Source: Planctomycetota bacterium (GTDB lineage: Bacteria; Planctomycetota; UBA1135; UBA2386). From it: 64,000 bases of DNA. The notes below the pieces were generated by a model. That model did not search any database. It saw nothing but the letters and a program-made list of their open reading frames with translations, and was not told the DNA's origin. Made by a program: the position numbers and the translations under genes. Location of the stretch: assembly GCA_016713175.1 (NCBI GenBank), contig JADJPQ010000004.1:248001-312000 (forward strand), read 5' to 3'. Positions 47,693-56,573 of the stretch are shown one piece after another; within the stretch, counting starts at the first letter, position 1; each line of letters opens with the position of its first letter.

Positions 47693-50533
47693 ATGAGCCA
47701 ACCCGCGATCTACCTCGCCCGCAGCGACGGTGTCCTACCGTCGCGCCGGCTGCCGCTTTGGGCCACGTTCGTGGTGTTCGTGGTGCTGGCGGCCGTCGTC
47801 TATCTGCCGACGGTGCTGCGCGCGCAGTTCCTCGGCTTCGACGACAACTTCTTCTTCGGGCCGGACAACCCCGAGTTCCGGGAAGGGGTCCTGGCGGTGC
47901 TCGATCCGCGGCGGACGATCGCCAACGCGTACCTGCCGGTCGCGCACCTGTCGCTGTGGCTGGACTGGAAGCTGTCGGGTGGACCGCTGTTGCCGCACCT
48001 GCATTCGCTGCTGCTGCACGTGCTGGCGGCGGTCGCGATGGTGGCCTGGCTGTCGGCGATGCGGATCGGCACCTGGATCGCGCATGGCGCCGGCGCGCTG
48101 TTCTTGTTGCACCCGGCGTTGGCCGAGTCGGTGGCGTGGGTCAGCAGCCGGAAGGACGTGCTGTCGGGGCTGTTCGTGTTCCTGGCCCTGTTGCAGACCG
48201 TCCGGCTGGGCGAACGTCCAAGCGGTGGCCGCCTCGTCGCCATCGCGGCGCTGGGCGTGCTGGCGATGTACTCGAAGGCAACCGCGATGGTGCTGCCGCT
48301 GCTGGCGCTGCTCGTCTGCCTGTGGACCGGTGACAAGCGCCGGCAGTGGTTGGCGCCGGTCGTCCTCGCGGCGGTCACCGGGCCGATTCTGTGGCACCAT
48401 GTCCAGTTCGCCGCCGCCCAGGGCACGTTGGTCAGTGGCTCACCGGTCGACCGCCTGCCGCAGGTGCCTGGGGCACTCGCGCATTACCTGATGCAGGCGT
48501 TCTGGCCGGCGCGCCTGAACGTGCTCTATCCGGAAGTGCAGACGCTGCAACGGTTCGCCGAGGCCTTGCCGACGGCTTCGATCCTCGTCGGGGTGGTCCT
48601 GCTGCTGGTCTGGTTCGCCAGCACCCGGCCGACGCTGCGACCGGTCGCGCTCGGCTTGTCGGTGTTCGGCATCGCGCTGTTGCCGTTCAACACGGCGTGG
48701 CCGGCGTCATCGGTCGCGGCCGCGGACCGTTACCTGTATCTGGCGCTGCCGGGCGCCGCGCTCGCGACCATGGCCCTGCTGGCAGCCGTGCTGTCGCGCG
48801 CCGGTGTCGTTCTCGGTGCCGCTGCGGTGCTGGTGCTCGGCAACCAGACGATGCAGCGGGCGCGCGCGTTCGGCGACGACGAGGCGCTGTGGACTCGCAG
48901 TCTGGCGATCGACCGTGACAACGCCGTGGCGCACTTCAATCTGGCGGTGCACCTGCTGAACCGGCCCGAAGTCGACTTGCCGCGCGTGCGCGAGCACCTG
49001 ACCGCGGCCGCGTCGGCGGCCCGCTATCCGATCCACGAACTGCGCGCCCGGCGGTTGCTGGTGGACCTGTCGCTGCAGGACGAACACTTCCAGGAAGCGA
49101 TGCTGCACGCGGATGCGGCGATCGCGGTCGCCGATCGGATCGTCGCGGCCGAAGCCGCCGGGCCGCGACGCGACGGTGCGCGGGTTCTGCTGCTCGAAGC
49201 GCTGCTGCGCGGCCTGCGGACGCACCAGAGGGCCGGCGATCATGCCGGTGTCGATGCGCTGCTGGCGCGTGCGCGTGAGGTGGCGCCCGCACATCCTTCG
49301 GTGATCGCCGCCGAAGCGATGCTGCAGTTCGCACCGATTGCGCAGGAACTGGCGGCGCGGGCTGCGGCCGGCGATGCGGTGGTGCTGCCGGCCGACGATC
49401 CGCGCGTTCGTCAGGCCGTGGCCCTGCTCGAGCCGGCGTTGGCTCGAGCCGAGCTGCACAGCGAACTGAATCTCGCGATGGGGCAGTGGCTGGCGGTGTC
49501 CGGCGGTCGCACGCAGGCGATCAAGCACTTTCGCCGCGCGCTGCGCAGCGATCCGAACAACGTCGAGGCCTGGCTCGGGCTGGCCCAGGTCTGTCACCAT
49601 GCCGGGCTCTACGCCGAGGCCGAACAGTACGCGCGCGAAGGTCTGGCAAACGCGCACGACCCGCGCCTGCAGCTGCAGCTCGGCCTCGCGCTCGCGCATC
49701 AGCAGCGGCTCGACGACGCGATCTTCCACCTCGAGAGCTACCTGCGGCTGCGGCCCAAGGATCGCAATGCCGCGCGGATCCTGTCGAACTTCGTCGCCAC
49801 CAAGGCCGTGGCGCGGATGCACGATCCCGGCACCACGCATGGCGAACTGCAGGCGCTGCTCGACCAGGCGCTGGCGGTCAACCCGGACGAACCGCGGGTG
49901 CACATCGTTCGCGGCAAGATGGCGCGCGATCTCGGCAAGCCGCAGGAAGCGGTCGCGCACTTCGACGCGGTGCTCGCCCTGATGCCGCAACTCGACGATG
50001 TGCAGCAGATGCGGGCCGATGCTCTCGGCCACCTTGGGTTCGTGGCGATGCTGGAGCAGCCGCCGGACGAACAATTGGCCGGCGACTCGTGGCTGCGGTT
50101 CCTGCAGGTCGCGCCGCCCGACATGCCGCGCGACACGGCGAGACGGCAGCTCGCGGCGCTGTGGCAGCTCGCCGAACGGCGCGGCGTCGAGCAGCTGCAG
50201 AACGGGGATGCCGTCGCGGCGGCGGGCTCGTTCCGGCGCTGCCTGCAGCTCGATCCGGAGCAGCATTGGGCCAGCTGGCTGCTGGCGCTCGCGCTGTGGA
50301 AGCACCCGGATCCCGACCTGACCGAGCTCGAGTCGCTTTGCGAACGGGCGGTGGCGTGGCAACGCCGGAACGGCGACGACCCGACGCGACAGGTGACCTT
50401 GCAGGTGCTCGTGCTGCAGCGCGCCGGCAAGCCCGAACTCGCCAGGACCGCTGCCGAAGCGCTGCTGGCGGCGCCGCCGACGACCGCCGATGCGACGGCT
50501 CTGGCCCAGTTGCGTTCCCTCGTCGGCAAGTGA
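47693..50533 (+). CDS. TMTC-like membrane protein: GT-C glycosyltransferase-type domain plus TPR array
   Basis: 946 residues. The first 430 are a multi-span GT-C-type region: FDDNFFFGPDNPEFREG (acidic loop after span 1), HLHSLLLHVLAAVAM and the block LLHPALAESVAWVSSRKDVL, close to animal TMTC1-4 and bacterial relatives. From residue 450 to the end are TPR repeats (AVAHFNLAVHLLNRPEV, LAMGQWLAVSGGRTQAIKHF, QLGLALAHQQRLDDAIFHLE). TMTCs are O-mannosyltransferases; a lipid-linked sugar donor and a surface protein acceptor are likely here but unproven. A TATAGT box precedes the start. The oxygenase gene diverges from it. Confidence 0.85.
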   Translation: MSQPAIYLARSDGVLPSRRLPLWATFVVFVVLAAVVYLPTVLRAQFLGFDDNFFFGPDNPEFREGVLAVLDPRRTIANAYLPVAHLSLWLDWKLSGGPLLPHLHSLLLHVLAAVAMVAWLSAMRIGTWIAHGAGALFLLHPALAESVAWVSSRKDVLSGLFVFLALLQTVRLGERPSGGRLVAIAALGVLAMYSKATAMVLPLLALLVCLWTGDKRRQWLAPVVLAAVTGPILWHHVQFAAAQGTLVSGSPVDRLPQVPGALAHYLMQAFWPARLNVLYPEVQTLQRFAEALPTASILVGVVLLLVWFASTRPTLRPVALGLSVFGIALLPFNTAWPASSVAAADRYLYLALPGAALATMALLAAVLSRAGVVLGAAAVLVLGNQTMQRARAFGDDEALWTRSLAIDRDNAVAHFNLAVHLLNRPEVDLPRVREHLTAAASAARYPIHELRARRLLVDLSLQDEHFQEAMLHADAAIAVADRIVAAEAAGPRRDGARVLLLEALLRGLRTHQRAGDHAGVDALLARAREVAPAHPSVIAAEAMLQFAPIAQELAARAAAGDAVVLPADDPRVRQAVALLEPALARAELHSELNLAMGQWLAVSGGRTQAIKHFRRALRSDPNNVEAWLGLAQVCHHAGLYAEAEQYAREGLANAHDPRLQLQLGLALAHQQRLDDAIFHLESYLRLRPKDRNAARILSNFVATKAVARMHDPGTTHGELQALLDQALAVNPDEPRVHIVRGKMARDLGKPQEAVAHFDAVLALMPQLDDVQQMRADALGHLGFVAMLEQPPDEQLAGDSWLRFLQVAPPDMPRDTARRQLAALWQLAERRGVEQLQNGDAVAAAGSFRRCLQLDPEQHWASWLLALALWKHPDPDLTELESLCERAVAWQRRNGDDPTRQVTLQVLVLQRAGKPELARTAAEALLAAPPTTADATALAQLRSLVGK

Positions 50534-50660
50534 CGGCGATCGGCATCAGCACGTGCTTGCTCGCGAGCGGAGAACCGGCTAGGTTGCGTGCAGCTCCGGC
50601 TTGGTCGGTCAGAGCGTTCCCACGGTCAGTTCAGCGGTCCCGGTGCGGTGGTCCCCGCAC

Positions 50661-50669
50661 AGGAGGGAG
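50661..50669 (+). promoter_or_regulatory. Ribosome-binding site for the TTG start of the SPOR-like gene
   Basis: AGGAGGGAG, three bases before the TTG at 50672, with its AGGAGG core six bases away. It is the only strong Shine-Dalgarno near the gene and decides the start against an upstream in-frame ATG at 50588. Confidence 0.65.
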
Positions 50670-50671
50670 CT

Positions 50672-51307
50672 TTGGTTCGCAAGGCAAGCGATCTGTTCAG
50701 TCTGCTGTCGTCGCGCGGTCGCGGGCGGCGGTCGCGCAGCGGCGGCTGGTTCCGCACCATCGGCGGTCTCGTCGGCGGGCTGCTGCCGCGGCGGCGCGTA
50801 GATCCGGTGGCAGCGCGGGGCTCCAGCGTACCTGGCTACGCCGCCGTTGCGCTCGCGGCCCTGAGCCTGTTGGTGGGCTACGTCTGCGGCACGGTGTTCC
50901 CGTTCCAGCGTGGGGCGGCCGAGCTGAATGCCGGCACGTCCGAGCGGCGCGAACCGCAGAAGCCTGGGCCGGTCAACCCGGTGGGCGCCCGGCGCACACC
51001 GACTGCCACCGACACCGAGATCTTGACCCAGGAGGCCTTGTGCGTGGCCAAGTATGAGGGCGACGGGTCGGACGCGGTGTTGGCGGCCGACTACCTGCGC
51101 CAGCACGGTCTGCAGCGCGCTCGCGTCTACCGGGTGTGGTTCCAGGATGGCACGTCGGCGTGGACGACGGTCGTCTACTACGATGGCGAACGCGATCGCG
51201 GTTCGGTCGAACAGAAGCTGCGCGAGATCGCCTCGCCGGATCCGACCTACGAGAGCTTCAAGATCGGCCCGAGCTGGCCGTTCCAGTTGGCGATTCGCAA
51301 GGAGTGA
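50672..51307 (+). CDS. Single-span membrane protein with SPOR-like C-terminal domain
   Basis: 211 residues from a TTG start with an excellent ribosome site. A basic cytoplasmic N-terminus (SLLSSRGRGRRSRSGGWF) precedes one membrane span (AAVALAALSLLVGYVCGTVF), a Pro/Arg linker, and a C-terminal domain of about 80 residues: ALCVAKYEGDGSDAVLAADY, ARVYRVWFQDGTSAWTTVV and YYDGERDRGSVEQKLREI. This resembles the SPOR fold (beta-alpha-beta-beta-alpha-beta), which binds denuded peptidoglycan, but similarity is weak. It may be a cell-envelope or division protein. It follows the TMTC-like gene by 138 bases, with a 10-base palindrome (GCTCGCGAGC, 50559-50568) between. Confidence 0.7.
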   Translation: MVRKASDLFSLLSSRGRGRRSRSGGWFRTIGGLVGGLLPRRRVDPVAARGSSVPGYAAVALAALSLLVGYVCGTVFPFQRGAAELNAGTSERREPQKPGPVNPVGARRTPTATDTEILTQEALCVAKYEGDGSDAVLAADYLRQHGLQRARVYRVWFQDGTSAWTTVVYYDGERDRGSVEQKLREIASPDPTYESFKIGPSWPFQLAIRKE

Positions 51308-51387
51308 CCGGGGCTCGTTCGCCGAGGTCGGCCAAGGGCAAACCGCCGAAAACCGTGTTCGGTACTGGCCATCCGGCAGCACTCCGC

Positions 51388-51393
51388 TACACT
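51388..51393 (+). promoter_or_regulatory. Possible -10 box of the small basic protein gene
   Basis: TACACT, 55 bases before the chosen ATG at 51449. It is the only AT-containing hexamer of this kind in the gap. No -35 is apparent. A hairpin lies between it and the gene. Confidence 0.3.
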
Positions 51394-51420
51394 TCCCGCC
51401 CCTTTTCGCATCCACCCCAT

Positions 51421-51439
51421 GAGGCCGCCGCACGGCCTC
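51421..51439 (+). promoter_or_regulatory. Hairpin in the leader of the small basic protein gene
   Basis: GAGGCCG, loop CCGCA, CGGCCTC: a perfect 7-base stem ending nine bases before the ATG at 51449, where a ribosome-binding site would be. It could modulate translation of this probably abundant protein. No separate Shine-Dalgarno is visible. Confidence 0.45.
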
Positions 51440-51448
51440 GAGCGTGTC

Positions 51449-51724
51449 ATGTCGATCCACAGCAGCCTCCGCACTTCCACGACCTCAGCCGGCCAGCGCA
51501 ACGTCTGGACCCGCGTCGAACGCATCCTCGCTCTCAAGAAGGCCGGTGGCTGGAAGGATGGCGACAAGGTGACCGGCCTGCGTAAGGTCCGGACCTCGTT
51601 CAAGACCAAGAGCAAGAAGAAGGACGAGCCGAAGGAAGCCAAGCCGGCAGCCGGTGCCGCACCCGCGGCTCCCGCGAAGGATGCCAAGGCCGCTCCGGCC
51701 GCCAAGCCAGCCGCGAAGAAGTAG
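51449..51724 (+). CDS. Small basic protein of the Chlamydiae/Verrucomicrobia/Planctomycetes type
   Basis: 91 residues from the ATG at 51449. The start MSIHSSLRTSTTSAGQRNVW followed by TRVERILALKKAGGWKDG and KVTGLRKVRTSFK is the pattern of the small basic protein family (TIGR04137-like) confined to the PVC superphylum. The family function is not established; association with ribosomes or nucleic acid has been proposed. The C-terminal 35 residues are Lys/Ala/Pro-rich (KSKKKDEPKEAKPAAG), a longer tail than the core family sequence. An in-frame ATG 30 bases upstream adds ten unrelated residues. It precedes queE by 60 bases. Confidence 0.88.
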   Translation: MSIHSSLRTSTTSAGQRNVWTRVERILALKKAGGWKDGDKVTGLRKVRTSFKTKSKKKDEPKEAKPAAGAAPAAPAKDAKAAPAAKPAAKK

Positions 51725-51784
51725 TGCCGACGGCAGCTGGGCTGCCGCTGGTGTTGAATCTGGTCCGAGCCTCCGAATCCGCGC

Positions 51785-52609
51785 ATGGCCGACCTCCATT
51801 CCGCGCTGCACAACCTGCGCGCCAAGGCGGTCGCCACGGAAGCCGCCAAGGCCGCGCCGCGGGCCCCGTTGATCGAGATCTTCTGGTCGATCCAGGGCGA
51901 AGGACGGTTCGTCGGTGTGCCGATGGCGTTCCTGCGGGTCGCCACCTGCCCGTTGCGGTGCACCTACTGCGACACGCCGCACTCGTACGAGGCGCCGCCC
52001 ACGTTCCCGGTCAAGACCGCGCTGCGCGAACTGCGCGAGCCGAACCCGAGCAACTCCGAGCGTGCGGCCGACCTGGTCAAGATGGTGACCACGCAGTCGG
52101 GTCAGGCGCCGAAGGTGCCGCGGCTGTCGATCACCGGCGGTGAGCCGTTGGTGTTCCCCGACTTCGTCAAGGAACTCGGCCGCAAGGTCCGGGCCCACGG
52201 TTTCCGTGCGCATCTGGAGACCGCGGCGCACGATCCGAAGGCGCTGCAGCAGTGCATCGAGCAGGTCGATCATCTGAGCGCCGATTACAAGCTGCCGGAG
52301 ACGATCGGCGGCCAGAGCTACGCGGCGCAGCACGTGCAGTGTTGCCAGATCGCGATCCAGCGCGGCGCCAGCGTCGACGTCAAGATCGTGCTGAACCAGC
52401 GGACCACCGACGCCGGGCTGGAGAAGGCGTTCGCCGATCTGCAGGTCGTGCGCGAGAAGATCCTGCTGGTGCTGCAGCCGGCGACGCCGATGCAGCAGGA
52501 TCGCGGGCCGGAGAACGTCGACCTGCAGCGGTGGGTGGCTCTGACGGCGCGGGCGGGGTTCGACCTCCGGGTGCTGCCGCAGGTTCATCGGGCCTTGCGA
52601 GTTCCCTGA
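51785..52609 (+). CDS. queE: 7-carboxy-7-deazaguanine synthase (QueE), radical SAM
   Basis: 274 residues. The start EIFWSIQGEGRFVGVPMAFL and the radical-SAM cluster RVATCPLRCTYCDTPHSYEA (CxxxCxxC: Cys-Pro-Leu-Arg-Cys-Thr-Tyr-Cys) are diagnostic. SITGGEPLVFPDFVKELG is the S-adenosylmethionine GGEP motif. QueE converts 6-carboxytetrahydropterin to 7-carboxy-7-deazaguanine in queuosine biosynthesis, in the cytoplasm. The insert between residues 80 and 115 (PNPSNSERAADLVKMVTT) is longer than in short forms. No other que genes are in the window. It is read after the small basic protein gene. Confidence 0.95.
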   Translation: MADLHSALHNLRAKAVATEAAKAAPRAPLIEIFWSIQGEGRFVGVPMAFLRVATCPLRCTYCDTPHSYEAPPTFPVKTALRELREPNPSNSERAADLVKMVTTQSGQAPKVPRLSITGGEPLVFPDFVKELGRKVRAHGFRAHLETAAHDPKALQQCIEQVDHLSADYKLPETIGGQSYAAQHVQCCQIAIQRGASVDVKIVLNQRTTDAGLEKAFADLQVVREKILLVLQPATPMQQDRGPENVDLQRWVALTARAGFDLRVLPQVHRALRVP

Positions 52610-52730
52610 GCGGGGTCGCCGGGTCCCGCGAGAAGACACGGCGCCCGTTGGGTGACGCCGGACGCACCATTCGCGCACCAGGCGTTGCCACCCCTCGCGC
52701 CGTGCCTATCCAACCGCGACGATCCGTCCC

Positions 52731-53885
52731 ATGCGTTCCCCGCTGTCCCTGTTGCTGCTCGCGACGTTGGTCCAAGCCCAGGACACCAAGCCGCCACTCC
52801 CTTGCCAACCGTGCACCAGCCACGGCGAACTCCCCTGCAAGGCCCACGGCAAGGGCGTTCTCGAACTCGAAAAGGTCGTCCGCTTCTGCAGCGTCGCCGC
52901 CGACTGCAAGACCTGCCAGGGGGCGCTCGCCACCGACTGCAAGAGCTGCCGCAACCAACCGGCCGAGACCGCGCTCGCCGAACGCGTGAAGCTCGCGCAA
53001 CAGCTGCTGACCCAGCGCCGGAAGGACATCGACGCGGTCATCGACAACAAGCCGCTGCTGCACCTGACGACCGAACACCTCGACCTGGTGTTCTCGATCC
53101 GCCCGCTGACCATCGGCCGCGACAAGATCGAAACGCATCCGCTGATGCACCTGTACGGCCAACGCATCGAAGCGCTGCGCACCCTGTTCCTGCAGACCTT
53201 CGACGTGCCCGATGGCGATCTCCCCGGCCGTTTGCGGATCCACATGTTCCGCGACGAACAAGACCACGCCTTCTTCGGCCCGCGCGTCACCGGCATGGGC
53301 GGCGGCAGTTCGACCGGCACCAAGCTGATGGGCGCCGAGTGCGTCTACTCGATGTGGCATGACCCTCGCGGCATGCCCGACGACGAGGCGCTGCACCGGA
53401 CCATCATCCACAACACGTCCCACCTGCTGCTGTCCAACATGACGCCGGCCGTCTGGCTCGGCAACCGCAAGCACGGCTGGATCGACGAGGGCCTGGCGCA
53501 CTGGTTCGAGGACAAACTGACCGGCAAGTGCACCAACTTCTGCTACGAGGAGATCGCGCTGACACCCGGCGCCGGCTTCAAGGGCGGCCGCTGGCGCGTG
53601 CCGGTCCGCAAGCTGGTCGACGATGGCAAGGCCCGTTCGTTCGCCGAGCTGAGCGCGCTGAACACCGACCAGCTCGACTTCCAGGACCACGCCATGGTGT
53701 TCGCCTGTGTCGATTTCCTGATCACCGCGCACGGCGGCCCGAAGTTCCGCGACCTCGTGCGCCTGATCAAGCGCGACAAGCCGACTCGCGACGCCCTGCA
53801 AGAGGTCTACGGACTGAACCCGCTGACGTTCGACACGAGATTGCACGAATGGGTCAAAGCCACGTATCCGCTGCAGGAACGCTGA
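52731..53885 (+). CDS. Secreted gluzincin-like protein with degenerate metal site
   Basis: 384 residues with a signal peptide (MRSPLSLLLLATLVQAQ). A Cys-rich section follows (CQPCTSHGELPC, VAADCKTCQGALATDCKSC), possibly zinc-binding or disulfide-linked. The rest resembles a MA-clan peptidase domain: IHNTSHLLLS then WIDEGLAHWFED. In active gluzincins the first motif is HExxH; here it is HNTSH, so the catalytic Glu is Asn, while the third-ligand Glu region (EGLAHWFE) is kept. Thus it is probably an inactive or altered enzyme, exported. It overlaps the next gene by 37 bases, so the pair are translated together. Confidence 0.78.
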   Translation: MRSPLSLLLLATLVQAQDTKPPLPCQPCTSHGELPCKAHGKGVLELEKVVRFCSVAADCKTCQGALATDCKSCRNQPAETALAERVKLAQQLLTQRRKDIDAVIDNKPLLHLTTEHLDLVFSIRPLTIGRDKIETHPLMHLYGQRIEALRTLFLQTFDVPDGDLPGRLRIHMFRDEQDHAFFGPRVTGMGGGSSTGTKLMGAECVYSMWHDPRGMPDDEALHRTIIHNTSHLLLSNMTPAVWLGNRKHGWIDEGLAHWFEDKLTGKCTNFCYEEIALTPGAGFKGGRWRVPVRKLVDDGKARSFAELSALNTDQLDFQDHAMVFACVDFLITAHGGPKFRDLVRLIKRDKPTRDALQEVYGLNPLTFDTRLHEWVKATYPLQER

Positions 53886-55363
53886 TCGCGCTGTTCGCCG
53901 CCCCGCTGCTGGCGCAGGGGCCGCTGTATCGCGAGCGCTGGGGTTACCTGCATCTCGAACTGCGCCGCGACCTGGTGTTGCGCGAGCTCGCCGGTCGCGA
54001 TCTGGACACGCGCCAGAAGGTCGGCGAACTGCTGGTGGCCGACGACAAGGGCATTCCGTTCCTGCCGGTCGCCAAGGCCTTGGCCCTGCTGCGCGCGGTG
54101 CCCGCCGATCCGGCGTTCGTCGTGCGGACGATGGCGTCGGCGTTCGTGTTGCCCGAGGTCGTCGATCCCGAGGCGGCCAACGAAGAGTGCCGCCTGGGCC
54201 ACGTGTCGATGTTCTTGCCGTACTCGATCGAGCTGCCCGGCAAGGTGACGTTCGCGGTCGAAGTCGTCGACCATGCGGGGGCGCGCGTGTTCGCCGGCAC
54301 CATCGAGCGCGACACCGACCTCGAGAACCTGCGGATGGGGCGGGCGGCGATCGCGGTGCCGGCCGCCGAGTTGCCTGACGGCGACTATCGGGTGCGGGTG
54401 CAGACGCTGATCGATGGCGACCTGCCGCGTGCCGCCGATCCGATGCTGGAACACCACTTCGGGATCCTGCGTGGCTACCAGCAGCGCGCCGAGAAGGCGA
54501 TGCTGGCGGCTCGCGAACGCGATGCCACGTTGCCGCCGGTGCCGCGCGCGCTGCTGCGCGGCCTGGCCAGCGAGGTCGCCCGCGCCTATGCCGGCGAAGC
54601 GTTCGAGGTCCGCTCGACCGGAGTCGCGGATCTGCTGGCGTTCGAACGCGCGCTGGACAACCTCGCCGCCGATCGACCGTTGACCACGGGCGTGGCAGGC
54701 ACGCTCATCGCCGCGCTGCCGGTCGGCGACCAGCAACTCGGTGCCGCGATCCGATGGCCGGCGGTCGACGACACCGACAAGAAGCCGCTGCTGGTCTTCG
54801 CCGCCGGTTCGCCGGCCTATGACGTGCAGGCAAGAAGACCGTCGTCGCCGGCATCGCGCAGCCCGCGCTGGCTGCTGCACGCGCTGCGCGACTTCGACCG
54901 CGAGGGCCGGTTCCGGATCGCCTGCCTCGAATCGCCGGGCAATGGCGTGTTGTACGGCGCGGCCCTCGAACAGGGCGTGGCGGCGTTGCGCACGCTGCTG
55001 CCGGTGATGCCTGGCGCGACCGTGCTGGTGGCCGAACGCGAAGCGGCGGTGGCGGCGACGTTCCATCCGAAGTGGCTGGCCAGCGACATCCAGGGCATCG
55101 CCCTGGTCGGTGCCGGATCGCTCGGCGCGCCGCAGCTGCAGCAACTGGGGTCGCTGCAGATCCTCGCGTGCTCTGCCCACGGCCATCCGAGCAGTGCCGG
55201 CCTGCAGCGCGTGGCCGATCTGATCGCCGGCAAGCACGGCACCTTCGAGTTCGGCGGCAAATTCGAACTGCTGTCCGGCGAGGGCATGCCGTGGCCGTTC
55301 GTGCTGCCCTTGCGGCTGCCGGAGATCGCGGCGTTCGCGCAACGCGTGGTCGCGACCCGCTGA
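53849..55363 (+). CDS. Secreted protein of unknown function, possible hydrolase fold
   Basis: 504 residues from the ATG at 53849, in the tail of the previous gene. The signal-like start is AAGTLIALFAAPLLAQ. The N-terminal half includes a beta-sandwich-like section (HVSMFLPYSIELPGKVTFAV and RVQTLIDGDLPRAADP). The second half has KPLLVFAAGSPAYDVQ, ESPGNGVLYGAALEQGVAAL and SDIQGIALVGAGSLGAPQL, reminiscent of an alpha/beta-hydrolase fold, but no clear catalytic triad is visible. The product is predicted to be exported. It ends two bases from a convergent receiver-domain gene. No firm family. Confidence 0.7.
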   Translation: MGQSHVSAAGTLIALFAAPLLAQGPLYRERWGYLHLELRRDLVLRELAGRDLDTRQKVGELLVADDKGIPFLPVAKALALLRAVPADPAFVVRTMASAFVLPEVVDPEAANEECRLGHVSMFLPYSIELPGKVTFAVEVVDHAGARVFAGTIERDTDLENLRMGRAAIAVPAAELPDGDYRVRVQTLIDGDLPRAADPMLEHHFGILRGYQQRAEKAMLAARERDATLPPVPRALLRGLASEVARAYAGEAFEVRSTGVADLLAFERALDNLAADRPLTTGVAGTLIAALPVGDQQLGAAIRWPAVDDTDKKPLLVFAAGSPAYDVQARRPSSPASRSPRWLLHALRDFDREGRFRIACLESPGNGVLYGAALEQGVAALRTLLPVMPGATVLVAEREAAVAATFHPKWLASDIQGIALVGAGSLGAPQLQQLGSLQILACSAHGHPSSAGLQRVADLIAGKHGTFEFGGKFELLSGEGMPWPFVLPLRLPEIAAFAQRVVATR

Positions 55364-55365
55364 CT

Positions 55366-55815
55366 TCAGCCGGCGGCGCCGCGGTCGCGCAGCACCAGCT
55401 CGACCGCCGCCACCAGTTCGCGCGGCCGGATCGGCTTGCACAGCCACAGGCCGGGCAACAGGTCGTCGATCGCCAAGGTGACCTGCGCCCGGGCCGTGCC
55501 CGAGACCACCAGGATCGGCACCTGCGGCCCGACGCCGCCGCGCAGCCGGCGAACGACATCGACGCCGGAGACCGTCGGCAGACCGAGGTCGAGAATCACG
55601 ACATCCGGCACCTGTTCTTGCAGCGCATGCAGTGCCTGCAAACCGTCGCGGGCGACGCGCACCCGATGGCCGACGTGGCGCAGCGTGCGTTCGAACACTT
55701 CGGCGGTGACCGGTTCGTCCTCGACGACGAGGATCCGCGATGGGCGGCACGAGGTCTCGGTGGGCCAGGCCAGTTCGGGCATCGGGTGGGCAATGGCGGG
55801 CCTGGTGTCGGGCAT
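55366..55815 (-). CDS. Stand-alone response-regulator receiver protein
   Basis: 149 residues. A short N-terminal extension leads to a CheY-type receiver domain at about 27-145: RILVVEDEPVTAEV (acidic pair E32/D33), PDVVILDLGLPTVSG (phosphorylation Asp76), ILVVSGTA (Ser105) and LWLCKPIRP (Lys127). No output domain follows, so it acts by protein contact. No histidine kinase is adjacent. It converges on the secreted protein gene at 55363, leaving only two bases. Its partner is unknown. Confidence 0.93.
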   Translation of the reverse strand: MPDTRPAIAHPMPELAWPTETSCRPSRILVVEDEPVTAEVFERTLRHVGHRVRVARDGLQALHALQEQVPDVVILDLGLPTVSGVDVVRRLRGGVGPQVPILVVSGTARAQVTLAIDDLLPGLWLCKPIRPRELVAAVELVLRDRGAAG

Positions 55816-55879
55816 CGTCGGGGTTCCTTCCGTTCCATGTTTCGGACGACGGGCCGCGCGGTGTCAAGGAAACCCGCAG

Positions 55880-56533
55880 TCAGGCGCGGCCGCACAGCAC
55901 CAGCGTCTGCTCGGCGACGAAACGGCACAGCGGCGCGAACGCGAGCGGCCGCAGGCCTGCAGCCAGCAGTTCCTGGCGCAGCGTCGCGCGCGAGATCGCG
56001 CCGCGGCCCGAGCGGTGCTTGCCGGTTGCGCGGCGCAGCAGCCGGCGGATGTGCTGCAGGCTGTGGGCGTCGAAGAACGAGACGACGATCGGGCCGCGCG
56101 TGACGCGTTTCAGTTCAGCCAGGATCGCGATCCGCTCGGCCGCTGTCGGAATGTGCTGCAGCAGCCGATGGCACAGCGCGCCGGCGAAGGTGTCTTCGGC
56201 GAACGGCAGGGCCTGGGCACTGGCGCACAGTCGCGGGTGGTCGCCCGGACAGGCCGCCACCATGGCGGGATCACGATCGACCTGCACCGCGGGGCCTGGC
56301 AGTTCTTCGGTCATCCGACCGGCGCCGCTCGGCACATCCAGCCATCGCCCCGCCGGCGTGGGACACCTCGCGAGCAACCGGCGCAGCGCCCGCCGTTCCC
56401 GGCGGTCGGTGCCCGGGCCATGCGCGGACCGGAAACGCGTGTCGCGGTAGCGTTCGGCGTAGCCCGGTTCGCGGCGGTACGGGGTTTCTTGCACGGAGTG
56501 CCGACGATACCGGCAACTGCGGTTCAGACGCAT
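55880..56533 (-). CDS. Class I SAM-dependent methyltransferase
   Basis: 217 residues. Motif I RWLDVPSGAGRMTEELP (DxxxGxGR), the post-I acid in AVQVDRDPAMVAAC, motif IV FAGALCHRLLQHIPTAAERI and the following strand GPIVVSFFDAHSL mark a Rossmann methyltransferase of the ubiquinone/menaquinone type. Substrate unknown. The first 40 residues are basic (RLNRSCRYRRHSVQETPYRR); a GTG at 56494 would give a shorter protein starting VQETPYRR and leave more room for a promoter. It diverges from the PilZ gene (40 bases between starts). Confidence 0.88.
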   Translation of the reverse strand: MRLNRSCRYRRHSVQETPYRREPGYAERYRDTRFRSAHGPGTDRRERRALRRLLARCPTPAGRWLDVPSGAGRMTEELPGPAVQVDRDPAMVAACPGDHPRLCASAQALPFAEDTFAGALCHRLLQHIPTAAERIAILAELKRVTRGPIVVSFFDAHSLQHIRRLLRRATGKHRSGRGAISRATLRQELLAAGLRPLAFAPLCRFVAEQTLVLCGRA

Positions 56534-56573
56534 GGCGCTGGCGGCCGATCTGTCCTGCAGCGAGACCTCTGCG

